Counted from the stretch's first letter, positions 1-5,308 are shown. The stretch is 6,537 nt of DNA from an uncultured Arthrobacter sp. (GCA_937873245.1 CALMVY010000016.1:1-6537); one strand, 5' to 3'. The notes: generated by a model from the letters alone, not told the origin. Numbers and translations: made by a program.

Positions 1-863
1 TCGAGGAAGTAGTAGTCGCCGGTGCGATCGAGCAGGCCCTCGATCGTCCCGGCCGAGCGGTAGCCGACCGCCCGCGCCGCGTCGACGGCGATCCCGCCGA
101 TGCGCGCGCGTAGCTCGGGATCGACGGCGGGCGAGGGGCTCTCCTCGATGAGCTTCTGGTGGCGGCGCTGGATGGAGCAGTCGCGTTCGAAGAGGTGCAT
201 AACGTTGCCCTCCGCGTCGGCCAGGATCTGGACCTCGATGTGGCGGGGGCGCAGGACGGCCTGCTCCAGGAACATGGTGGGGTCGCCGAAAGCCGCGTCG
301 GCTTCACGCATGGCGGCCTGCAGGGCCTCGGGCAGCGCCTCGCGGGTGTCGACGCGGCGCATGCCGCGCCCGCCGCCGCCGGCGACGGCCTTGGCGAAAA
401 TGGGGAAGCCGATCTCGTCCGCGGCGGCAATGAGCTCGTCGAGGTCCTTCGAGGGCTGGCTGGACTTCAGGACCGGGACGCCCGCCTTGCGGGCTGCTTC
501 GAGGGCCGCGACCTTGTTGCCGGCGAGTTCGAGGACCTCGGCGGGCGGGCCCACGAAGGTGATGCCGGCCGCTGCGGCGGAGCGGGCCAGGCGCGGGTTT
601 TCGGAGAGGAAGCCGTAGCCGGGGTAGATGGCATCGGCTCCGGCCTCCTTGGCGACGCGGACCACTTCGTCGACGTCGAGGTAGGCGCGGACCGGGTGGC
701 CCTCGTCGCCAATCAGGTAGGCCTCGTCCGCCTTCTGGCGGTGGATGGAGTTGCGGTCCTCATGCGGGAAGACGGCTACGGTCTTGGCGCCAAGTTCGTA
801 GCCGGCGCGGAAGGCACGGATCGCGATTTCGCCGCGGTTGGCCACCAGAATCTTCGAAAACAT
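1..863 (-). CDS. pyc: Pyruvate carboxylase, N-terminal part (biotin carboxylase domain), truncated by the window edge
   Basis: Pyruvate carboxylase makes oxaloacetate from pyruvate, bicarbonate and ATP on a tethered biotin. It is a cytosolic anaplerotic enzyme. Only 287 codons plus two bases of the expected ~1,130-residue protein lie here. The protein opens with MFSKILVANRGEIAIRAF, the biotin-carboxylase N-domain. HPVRAYLDVDE (56-66) and AIYPGYGFLSENP (78-90) follow and are typical of actinobacterial Pyc, then the ATP-grasp glycine loop GGGGRG (162-167), ERDCSIQRRHQK (226-237) and the start of the C-terminal lobe. The ATG at 863 has AGGAGAA (complement of 866-872) just upstream. The biotin carboxylase domain is certain. 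Pyc rather than an acyl-CoA carboxylase alpha subunit rests on the first 237 residues, because residues 238-287 look more like acyl-CoA carboxylases (see findings). The carboxyltransferase and biotinyl domains lie outside the window. Confidence 0.9.
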   Translation of the reverse strand, partial: MFSKILVANRGEIAIRAFRAGYELGAKTVAVFPHEDRNSIHRQKADEAYLIGDEGHPVRAYLDVDEVVRVAKEAGADAIYPGYGFLSENPRLARSAAAAGITFVGPPAEVLELAGNKVAALEAARKAGVPVLKSSQPSKDLDELIAAADEIGFPIFAKAVAGGGGRGMRRVDTREALPEALQAAMREADAAFGDPTMFLEQAVLRPRHIEVQILADAEGNVMHLFERDCSIQRRHQKLIEESPSPAVDPELRARIGGIAVDAARAVGYRSAGTIEGLLDRTGDYYFL

Positions 864-865
864 AC

Positions 866-872
866 TTCTCCT
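866..872 (-). promoter_or_regulatory. Ribosome binding site of pyc
   Basis: On the minus strand AGGAGAA lies three bases before the ATG at 863. It fixes the pyc start, which also matches the usual MFSK N-terminus of the family. Confidence 0.6.
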
Positions 873-878
873 GCATCA

Positions 879-913
879 TCGCGGGTGTATCGGTAATTGG
901 TCACAGTGTCCAA
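879..913 (-). promoter_or_regulatory. Candidate pyc promoter
   Basis: On the minus strand a -35-like TTGGAC (complement of 908-913) is followed, after a 16-base spacer, by GATACA (complement of 886-891) as a weak -10. The transcript would begin near 879 with a leader of about 15 bases that contains the ribosome binding site. The match is modest, particularly the -10. A second AT-rich hexamer, AATAGT (complement of 935-940), is an alternative but lacks a good -35. Confidence 0.3.
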
Positions 914-939
914 GACCGTAACGGGCAAACACAAACTAT

Positions 940-955
940 TGTGGCGACCGTCACA
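940..955. promoter_or_regulatory. CRP/GlxR-like operator between pyc and the ParA gene
   Basis: The 16-mer TGTGGCGACCGTCACA fits the CRP-family consensus TGTGA-N6-TCACA with one mismatch in the left half-site. Its centre would be about 68 bases upstream of the proposed pyc start point, a usual place for CRP-type activation. The spacer is otherwise high-GC with few such signals. A partial palindrome, GGTCACAGTGTCC (899-911), lies nearby over the candidate -35. The sequence match is direct; regulation of pyc or of the divergent gene by a cAMP-dependent factor is inference. Confidence 0.4.
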
Positions 956-1094
956 GGGACGCGCGTCACGTATGCCGGATTCGGCAAGTACAACAGGTAC
1001 GTACACCGGGCGGCTGGCCCCGGCCCTGGTGAAAGCTTATCCATGATCTGCCGCCCCGGCACCCGATGAAGCGGGTTTCGGCAGGGCGGCAACA

Positions 1095-1100
1095 TATGAT
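1095..1100 (+). promoter_or_regulatory. Possible -10 element for the ParA-type gene
   Basis: TATGAT at 1095-1100 is the best -10-like hexamer upstream of the plus-strand ATPase gene. No convincing -35 precedes it, and the resulting leader would be about 90 bases. The rest of 864-1196 holds GC-rich stretches with short inverted repeats (for example 1004-1031) and no gene I can support. Confidence 0.2.
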
Positions 1101-1196
1101 GAAGACGTGGGTGGCGCATGCACGCCCCGGCTCCGGAGAACGCAGGAGCCGGCAGGACCCCGTCCCGGCAACCGGCGTTAGGTATTGGTTTTTCAA

Positions 1197-2048
1197 GTGC
1201 AAGTAGTCAGCATCAGCAGCCTCAAAGGCGGTGTCGGCAAGACATCGGTGACCACTGGTTTGGCGTCCGCGGCCCTGGCCGCCGGCATCCCCACCCTCGT
1301 CGTCGATCTTGATCCCCACGCGGATGCGAGTACGGCCCTCGGAGTCAGGCCTGGAGACCAGCTGGACATCGGCCGGATGCTCAAGGCTCCCCGGCGGGCC
1401 CGGCTGGCCGACAATGTGGTTCCCAGCGGCTGGGTGGAGCGGGCGTCCGCGAACGGCGGAGCCCCCGCCGGCGCTGCGGCCCCCATTCTTGATGTGGCTG
1501 TCGGTTCCGCGTACACCGGCATCTACGACCGCCCGGACCTGGGCCGCCGCGACCTGCGCCGGCTCTCCGCGGTGCTGGCCGGCGCGCAGAACTATGAGCT
1601 GGTTCTCGTGGATTGCCCGCCCTCCCTGAACGGCCTCACCAGGATGGCCTGGTCCGCCAGCGACAAGGTCACCCTCGTCGCCGAACCCGGGCTTTTCTCG
1701 GTGGCGGGCACGGAACGCACGATGCGTGCCATCCAGCTGTTCCGCCAGGAGTTCGCCCCGAACCTCTCCCCGGCAGGCATTGTCGCCAACCGGGTGCGCA
1801 CCGGCTCCGCGGAGCACACCTTCCGGCTCTCGGAGATGGAGGCCATGTTCGGCGGGCTGCTGCTGACCCCGCACATTCCGGAGCAGGCCAACTGGCAGCA
1901 GATCCAGGGCGCCGCCCATTCCATCCACCACTGGCCCGGGGATTCGGCAAAGAACGCCGCCGGCCTGTTCGACGCCCTGCTGGCGAACCTGCTGGCCACG
2001 GACAGCGGGCACGCCGGCGCCCCGGTCCGGGAGCGCGTCCGCCGCTAA
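1197..2048 (+). CDS. ParA/MinD-family P-loop ATPase (orphan ParA)
   Basis: Deviant-Walker ATPase of the ParA type, about 283 residues. The signature Walker A, LKGGVGKTS, sits at residues 9-17 with both lysines (K10, K15). Switch motif VVDLDPHADAS with D37 and D39 follows, then Walker B LVLVDCPPSLNGL around D139. All key residues are present, so an active, ATP-dimerising enzyme is expected. ParA proteins bind DNA non-specifically and position chromosomes, plasmids or protein complexes, usually with a ParB-type partner. No parB, parS cluster or partition gene is visible here, so this is not evidently the chromosomal parAB pair. The start is uncertain. A stop lies in frame at 1179-1181, so only TTG 1185 or GTG 1197 are possible. 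GTG is preferred because the first beta strand then begins at once. Neither has a good ribosome binding site, so a leaderless or poorly translated message is possible. The cargo is unknown. Confidence 0.88.
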   Translation: MQVVSISSLKGGVGKTSVTTGLASAALAAGIPTLVVDLDPHADASTALGVRPGDQLDIGRMLKAPRRARLADNVVPSGWVERASANGGAPAGAAAPILDVAVGSAYTGIYDRPDLGRRDLRRLSAVLAGAQNYELVLVDCPPSLNGLTRMAWSASDKVTLVAEPGLFSVAGTERTMRAIQLFRQEFAPNLSPAGIVANRVRTGSAEHTFRLSEMEAMFGGLLLTPHIPEQANWQQIQGAAHSIHHWPGDSAKNAAGLFDALLANLLATDSGHAGAPVRERVRR

Positions 2049-2070
2049 GCGGAGCTGCCAGCCCGGGAGC

Positions 2071-2156
2071 CCCCACGACAGCAACGCGGGGTCACTTACC
2101 GCCCATCATTGATGCCGTGATGGACCGTAAGTGACCCCGCGTTGCTGTTGGAGGGG
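2071..2156. repeat. Long imperfect palindrome between convergent genes (REP-like element or bidirectional terminator)
   Basis: A perfect 23-base inverted repeat (2079-2101 and 2126-2148) begins ACAGCAACGCGGGGTCACTT. Inside its 24-base loop CCATCA (2103-2108) pairs with TGATGG (2118-2123). Outside, after two G·T or C·G pairs and a two-base mismatch, C2071-C2074 pair with G2153-G2156. Almost the whole gap between the ParA gene and the MerR gene can thus fold into one rod. Its placement between convergent stops suits a terminator. However, no U-tract follows directly on either strand; the nearest is TTTT at 2163-2166. Length, perfection and GC content also suit a dispersed palindromic repeat. 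Confidence 0.75.
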
Positions 2157-2180
2157 TGAAGATTTTGGTGCGCCTGCAGC

Positions 2181-2777
2181 CTAGCCGATCTTGCGGGCGG
2201 CCCGGCGCTTGCTGAGTTCATCGTCGGGGAACGACTGGTCGCTGGCGTGTTCGCTGGGAAGGGCTGCGAGGCTGCCTTCCACTTCCCGCCAGACCCGGCC
2301 GACGGCGATGCCGAAGACACCCTGCCCGCCCTGGACGAGGTCGATGACTTCGTCCGCCGAGGTGCATTCGTACACGCTGGCGCCGTCGCTCATCAGAGTG
2401 ATCTGGGCGAGATCCTCGACCCCGCGCTCCCGCAGGTGCTCGACGGCGGTGCGGATCTGCTGCAGTGAGACGCCGGTGTCAAGGAGGCGCTTGACGACCT
2501 TGAGGACCAGGATGTCGCGAAAACCGTAGAGCCGCTGGGAACCTGAACCGGCGGCGCCGCGGACGGCAGGTTCCACCAGTCCGGTGCGTGCCCAGTAGTC
2601 CAGTTGGCGGTAGGTGATGCCGGCCGCTTTGCAGGCGGTAGGGCCGCGGTAGCCCGCATCCTCGTCCAGGACAGGGAGATCCTCGGTGAACAGCAGGCCC
2701 TGGGCACCGCTAGCGGGCACAGCTACACCAGCCGTCGCGGGCTGCTTGAGCTCGCCTGCTTCGCCTTTCGGACTCAC
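2181..2777 (-). CDS. resR: MerR-family transcriptional regulator, ResR (Rv1830) type
   Basis: DNA-binding regulator of 198 residues. A poorly conserved N-terminus (1-40) precedes a MerR-like winged helix-turn-helix at about 42-115, with GYRGPTACKAAGITYRQLDYW, a wing RLYGFRDI (82-89) and the helix VSLQQIR. The C-terminal part (about 125-170, DGASVYECTSADEVIDLVQG) is an effector or dimer region. No metal-binding cysteine pair of classical MerR is seen. Order and sequence match M. tuberculosis Rv1830 (ResR), which influences growth and division and recovery after antibiotics. The start is GTG 2777, not the in-frame ATG 2795, because a perfect AAGGAGG lies six bases before the GTG and overlaps the longer reading. 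It is last in the minus-strand block, 272 bases after the DUF151 gene, with its own promoter-like sequence. The MerR fold is sure; orthology to ResR is likely. Confidence 0.9.
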   Translation of the reverse strand: MSPKGEAGELKQPATAGVAVPASGAQGLLFTEDLPVLDEDAGYRGPTACKAAGITYRQLDYWARTGLVEPAVRGAAGSGSQRLYGFRDILVLKVVKRLLDTGVSLQQIRTAVEHLRERGVEDLAQITLMSDGASVYECTSADEVIDLVQGGQGVFGIAVGRVWREVEGSLAALPSEHASDQSFPDDELSKRRAARKIG

Positions 2778-2783
2778 GTGGAT

Positions 2784-2790
2784 CCTCCTT
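2784..2790 (-). promoter_or_regulatory. Strong ribosome binding site deciding the GTG start of the MerR gene
   Basis: Minus-strand AAGGAGG is fully complementary to the 16S anti-Shine-Dalgarno and is spaced six bases from GTG 2777. It lies inside the codons that a start at ATG 2795 would use, which argues against that longer form. Confidence 0.8.
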
Positions 2791-2846
2791 GTCATGGCTC
2801 CCCTGCGGAAAATGCAGCAACAACCGGTTTTTCCCTGGCTAAACCA

Positions 2847-2860
2847 ATCCACGGGTGGAT
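2847..2860. promoter_or_regulatory. Palindrome in the leader of the MerR gene, possible operator
   Basis: ATCCAC-GG-GTGGAT is a perfect inverted repeat with a two-base centre. It lies 70-83 bases upstream of the GTG start, in an unusually AT-rich stretch for this genome (AAAATTC follows). GGAT 2857-2860 can alternatively pair with ATCC 2868-2871. MerR regulators bind such short-centred palindromes, so autoregulation or control by FtsR is possible but not shown. Confidence 0.35.
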
Positions 2861-2939
2861 AAAATTCATCCGTGTAATTCTGCCGGGGCTGCACCTTCCA
2901 GTGTGACCTGAGCGGCTGTTGCGTGCAATGGGAACTTGT

Positions 2940-2975
2940 ACTTCTGACGTTAGGCCTGACGGGGCCCAAGGTCAA
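2940..2975 (-). promoter_or_regulatory. Sigma-70-like promoter of the MerR (resR-type) gene
   Basis: On the minus strand TTGACC (complement of 2970-2975) and TAACGT (complement of 2947-2952) are separated by exactly 17 bases. This is the best promoter-like pair I found in the window. Transcription would start near 2940 and give a leader of about 160 bases before GTG 2777. It makes the regulator at least partly independent of the genes upstream of it. Confidence 0.5.
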
Positions 2976-3032
2976 AGACGTTCGAGGTATTGCCGGGGCG
3001 TGTCGAAACTTTCATCCTCGACTTTAAGCTTT

Positions 3033-3049
3033 GCGGGGCGCCGGCCCGC
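3033..3049 (-). terminator. Possible hairpin terminator after the DUF151 gene
   Basis: On the minus strand GCGGG and CCCGC (outer five pairs, 3045-3049 with 3033-3037) can pair immediately after the stop codon, with one further C-G pair inside. The following AAAGCTTAAAG gives no proper U-tract. It is weak as an intrinsic terminator, but its position at the end of the coupled cluster is suitable. Confidence 0.25.
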
Positions 3050-3553
3050 TCAACCGGCGAAGTCTTCAGGCTCGACGTCGTCGAGGAACTCGCGGAAACG
3101 GCGCAGTTCCCCCTCTTCGTCGACGGCGGGACCCGGGTGGGTGTCTTCGCCCTCGTCGTGCTCGGTGATCCGGACGCCGGCCTCTTCCATCACGGCGTCG
3201 GCGCACCAGATCCGGCATTTGGCGCGAAGGGCAAGCGCCAGGGCATCGGAGGCGCGGGAGCTGACGGTGGTCCCGTTCTCGAACTGGAGCTGCCCGTAGA
3301 AGATGTTGTCCTCCACAGCCACAATGTTGACGCTGACGATCGTGTGGCCGAGTGACTCGACGACGTCGACCAGCAGATCGTGCGTCATGGGGCGCGGTGG
3401 CACAACCCCCTGCTGGGCCAGGGCAATGGCGCTGGCCTCAGGGGTGCCGATCCAGATCGGAACGTGGCGTTCCCCGTGGATCTCCTTGAGCAGGACCAGC
3501 GGCTGGTTGGACGGAAGTTCAATCCGCACGCCTACGATCTCCACCTCAATCAT
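3050..3553 (-). CDS. Bifunctional nuclease family (DUF151) protein, Rv1829-like
   Basis: 167-residue protein of the DUF151 family, whose plant and bacterial members have been called bifunctional (DNase/RNase) nucleases. The N-terminal strand MIEVEIVGVRIELPSNQPLV, PIWIGTPEASAIA (32-44), RPMTHDLL (54-61) and SSRASDALALALR (98-110) are the conserved core. An acidic linker (about 131-150) leads to a short C-terminal helix, FREFLDDVEPEDF. The ATG 3553 shares its A with the TGA of ftsR (TGATG), so translation is coupled to ftsR. A longer reading from 3610 would overlap ftsR by about 60 bases and add nothing family-like. The gene sits between ftsR and the second MerR gene, as in M. tuberculosis. The cellular substrate is unknown; the nuclease name rests on a few family members. 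Confidence 0.9.
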   Translation of the reverse strand: MIEVEIVGVRIELPSNQPLVLLKEIHGERHVPIWIGTPEASAIALAQQGVVPPRPMTHDLLVDVVESLGHTIVSVNIVAVEDNIFYGQLQFENGTTVSSRASDALALALRAKCRIWCADAVMEEAGVRITEHDEGEDTHPGPAVDEEGELRRFREFLDDVEPEDFAG

Positions 3554-4275
3554 CAGATATCCATCCTCGAGATGCGGTCCTGGACCAAGGCGCGGTGCAG
3601 GGTCAGGCACAGCTCGCTGATTTCCCGGGCCGCTTCGGCGGCCCGGGCGTGGGAAGCGGCATCCTTGCGGGAAGTCAGGGTGGCCACCGCGCGTTCCACC
3701 AGTCCGAACTCGCGCTCGGCGGCAGCCTGGAAGGGCCGCAGGTGCCGCGGTTCCAGGCCGTGGCTCTCCAGCTGGACGCAGGCGCGTGCCACCTGGAGCG
3801 CGTTCTCATCGAATTTGCCGTTGACATGGCCAATCAGGCCGAAGCTCAGGAGCGATTCAACCAGGGGCACGCTCGCGCCGGACTCGGCCCGGAGCTGTTC
3901 CTCGCTGAGCCGGCGGACCCGGTTCTGCAGTTCGGACGCCAGTTCCTCGGAGACAATCCGCGGCGAGACGGTGACGCCCGGGGGCAGGTTGTCGGGGCGT
4001 TCTCCGCGGTCGATCGCATCAAGATAGTCCTTGATGACCTTCAACGGCAGGTACTGGTCCCGCTGGAGGGACAGCACAAAGCGCAGCCGCTCGACGTCGC
4101 TCTCGGCGTACTGCCGGTAGCCGGCGGGGGTCCGCTGGGGATTGATCAGCCCCTTTTCTTCAAGGAACCGGATTTTTGACGCAGTCATGCTGGGGAAATC
4201 GTCGCTCAGCTGAGCCAGGACTTCCCCGATGTTCAGAACCTGGGGTCCGCGCCGTTCCGCGTGTGCCATGGCCAC
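3553..4275 (-). CDS. ftsR: MerR-family regulator of cell division, FtsR (Rv1828) type
   Basis: Cytosolic DNA-binding regulator of 240 residues. The MerR-like winged helix lies at about 14-90: LNIGEVLAQLSDDFPSMTAS, then KIRFLEEKGLINPQRTPAGY, a wing RQYAESDVERLRFV, and QRDQYLPLKVIKDYLD. A linker PPGVTVSP and a helical C-terminal domain (about 107-235), probably for dimerisation, follow. The matching gene in Corynebacterium glutamicum, FtsR, activates ftsZ; the M. tuberculosis one is Rv1828. The start is GTG 4275 or ATG 4269. GTG is preferred because GGGGTAG (complement of 4282-4288), a weak ribosome binding site, is six bases away. The garA stop is 17 bases upstream, and the stop codon overlaps the DUF151 start by one base, so garA-ftsR-DUF151 is probably one transcript. 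A binding site near ftsZ cannot be judged here. Confidence 0.92.
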   Translation of the reverse strand: MAMAHAERRGPQVLNIGEVLAQLSDDFPSMTASKIRFLEEKGLINPQRTPAGYRQYAESDVERLRFVLSLQRDQYLPLKVIKDYLDAIDRGERPDNLPPGVTVSPRIVSEELASELQNRVRRLSEEQLRAESGASVPLVESLLSFGLIGHVNGKFDENALQVARACVQLESHGLEPRHLRPFQAAAEREFGLVERAVATLTSRKDAASHARAAEAAREISELCLTLHRALVQDRISRMDI

Positions 4276-4292
4276 AGGCAGCTACCCCGGAA

Positions 4293-4769
4293 TCAGACGT
4301 TGCCTGCTGCGCGGGCAGGGCTCAGGTAGAAGGTAAGGCGGAACTTCCCGATCTGCACTTCGTTGCCGGACTTCAGTTCCACGCTGTCGACGCGGTCGTG
4401 GTTGACGTATGTGCCGTTCAGGCTGCCGGTGTCCACCACTTCGAAGCTGCGCGCCGTGCGGCGGAACTCGACGTGACGGCGGGAAACCGTGACGTCGTCG
4501 AGGAAGATGTCGGCATCCGGGTGCCGGCCCGCCGTCGTGATGTCCGAGTCCAGCAGGAAACGGGCGCCGGTGTTGGGTCCGCTGTGCGCAACCAGCAGGG
4601 CAGAGCCGTACGGCAGCGCCTCGACGGCGCTCCGCTCCTCAGCCGAGAGCTTCGGGGTGATGGTGGGTTCATCGCGGACCGGGGTGAGGTTGATCGACGT
4701 GGTCTCCGAAGCCTTCACTCCACCCGTGCCAAAACCGTCACCGGTGTTGTTGCGTTCGTGCCCAAACAT
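4293..4769 (-). CDS. garA: FHA-domain metabolic regulator GarA/OdhI
   Basis: 158-residue phospho-switch protein. In Mycobacterium and Corynebacterium the unphosphorylated form binds and inhibits the 2-oxoglutarate dehydrogenase E1 subunit and, in mycobacteria, tunes glutamate dehydrogenase and glutamate synthase. Phosphorylation by PknB/PknG-type kinases in an N-terminal ETTS motif makes the FHA domain bind its own tail and releases the enzymes. Here the motif is intact (S21-E22-T23-T24-S25). The FHA domain (about 55-150) keeps GR (81-82), SRRH (96-99) and NGT (118-120), the phosphothreonine contacts. The start ATG 4769 has GGAGGA four bases upstream; a longer reading from 4865 lacks family character. 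It follows gcvH by 152 bases and precedes ftsR by 17. A perfect hairpin lies just before the ribosome binding site. Identity is firm; the precise targets in this organism are inferred. Confidence 0.94.
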   Translation of the reverse strand: MFGHERNNTGDGFGTGGVKASETTSINLTPVRDEPTITPKLSAEERSAVEALPYGSALLVAHSGPNTGARFLLDSDITTAGRHPDADIFLDDVTVSRRHVEFRRTARSFEVVDTGSLNGTYVNHDRVDSVELKSGNEVQIGKFRLTFYLSPARAAGNV

Positions 4770-4773
4770 TGAT

Positions 4774-4780
4774 TCCTCCA
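4774..4780 (-). promoter_or_regulatory. Ribosome binding site of garA
   Basis: Minus-strand TGGAGGA ends four bases before ATG 4769 and fixes the garA start. The hairpin at 4785-4805 ends only four bases upstream of it. Confidence 0.7.
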
Positions 4781-4784
4781 TTCG

Positions 4785-4805
4785 TTGCAGGTGTCCCCCC
4801 TGCAA
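4785..4805 (-). promoter_or_regulatory. Perfect 7-7-7 hairpin in the garA leader
   Basis: TTGCAGG (4785-4791) and CCTGCAA (4799-4805) are exact inverted repeats around a seven-base loop. The structure lies immediately upstream of the garA ribosome binding site. It could be a dimeric-regulator operator, an RNA structure gating translation, or an attenuator between gcvH and garA; it has no U-tract. The repeat is directly visible, its role is not. Confidence 0.45.
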
Positions 4806-4921
4806 ACAACGCATGCCGTCCGGAAAAGCCTGGCTAATCCGGGATACAGCCCTCCGGCGGGGCATGGTTCGGCTGGTTTCCCAGTGGTGTCCCAGCGCCC
4901 CGGCCCGAAAAGGCCTTTGCT

Positions 4922-5308
4922 TTAGCCTACCTGCTGTTCGTACTCCGATGCACTGAGGAGCGACTCGATCGCGTCGGCTTCCGCGAGCTTGATTTCCATC
5001 AGCCAGCCCTCGCCGTAGGGATCGGAATTGATCAGGGCGGAATCCGTGTCCAGGGCCTCGTTGCGGGAGACCACTTCACCGGAGACGGGGGCGTAGATGT
5101 CGCTGACGCTCTTGGTGGACTCGACCTCGCCAACCACGTCGTTTGCCTTGATCGTGGTGCCGGCTTCCGGCATCTGGGCATAGACGACGTCCCCCAGTGC
5201 GTCCTGGGCAAAATCGGTGATGCCCACGCGCACGACACCGTCGGCATTCGGGGCGGAGACCCACTCGTGTTCCGCGGTGTAGGACAGCTCTTCGGGAATG
5301 ATGCTCAT
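4922..5308 (-). CDS. gcvH: Glycine cleavage system H protein
   Basis: Lipoyl carrier of the glycine cleavage system. It shuttles the aminomethyl group from the P protein to the T protein and electrons to the L protein while glycine is split to CO2, ammonia and methylene-tetrahydrofolate. The 128-residue length is normal. The N-terminus LSYTAEHEWV and VGITDFAQDALGDVVYAQMP are typical, and the lipoylated lysine is K66 in GEVESTKSVSDIYAPVSGEV. The C-terminal NSDPYGEGWLMEIKL is also standard. ATG 5308 has a modest GAAAGG (complement of 5315-5320) six bases upstream. gcvT and gcvP are not adjacent, so gcvH stands apart from its partners and heads the garA-ftsR group as in mycobacteria. The lipoyl group is shared chemistry with the 2-oxoglutarate dehydrogenase complex that GarA controls. 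No glycine riboswitch was recognised upstream. Confidence 0.96.
   Translation of the reverse strand: MSIIPEELSYTAEHEWVSAPNADGVVRVGITDFAQDALGDVVYAQMPEAGTTIKANDVVGEVESTKSVSDIYAPVSGEVVSRNEALDTDSALINSDPYGEGWLMEIKLAEADAIESLLSASEYEQQVG

Noticed and set aside
159..896. Plus-strand 245-codon open frame opposite pyc
   Set aside because: It is the antisense shadow of a high-GC gene; its protein has no family character, while the minus-strand frame is an obvious carboxylase.
1004..1031. Bulged hairpin CACCGGG...CCCTGGTG in the divergent spacer
   Set aside because: Short interrupted pairing is expected by chance in DNA this GC-rich, and there is no U-tract.
1096..1206. 36-codon plus-strand frame (MMKTWVAHARPG...) overlapping the ParA start
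   Set aside because: No convincing ribosome binding site, it starts inside a possible -10, and nothing in it is recognisable.
966..2084. Long minus-strand frame (372 codons) opposite the ParA-type gene
   Set aside because: It is a low-complexity shadow covering a gene with complete Walker motifs on the other strand and running through the pyc-ParA spacer.
2778..2975. N-terminal extension of the MerR gene to an upstream start
   Set aside because: A perfect AAGGAGG lies inside the extension and points to GTG 2777; the extended residues run through the promoter and palindrome.
3554..3610. N-terminal extension of the DUF151 gene
   Set aside because: The family begins at MIEVEIVGVRIELP, and the extension overlaps ftsR coding sequence.
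3595..4179. Plus-strand 194-codon frame opposite ftsR
   Set aside because: Shadow frame; the minus strand carries a complete MerR regulator in known gene order.
4770..4865. N-terminal extension of garA
   Set aside because: It covers the leader hairpin and ribosome binding site, and the arginine-rich residues are unlike GarA.
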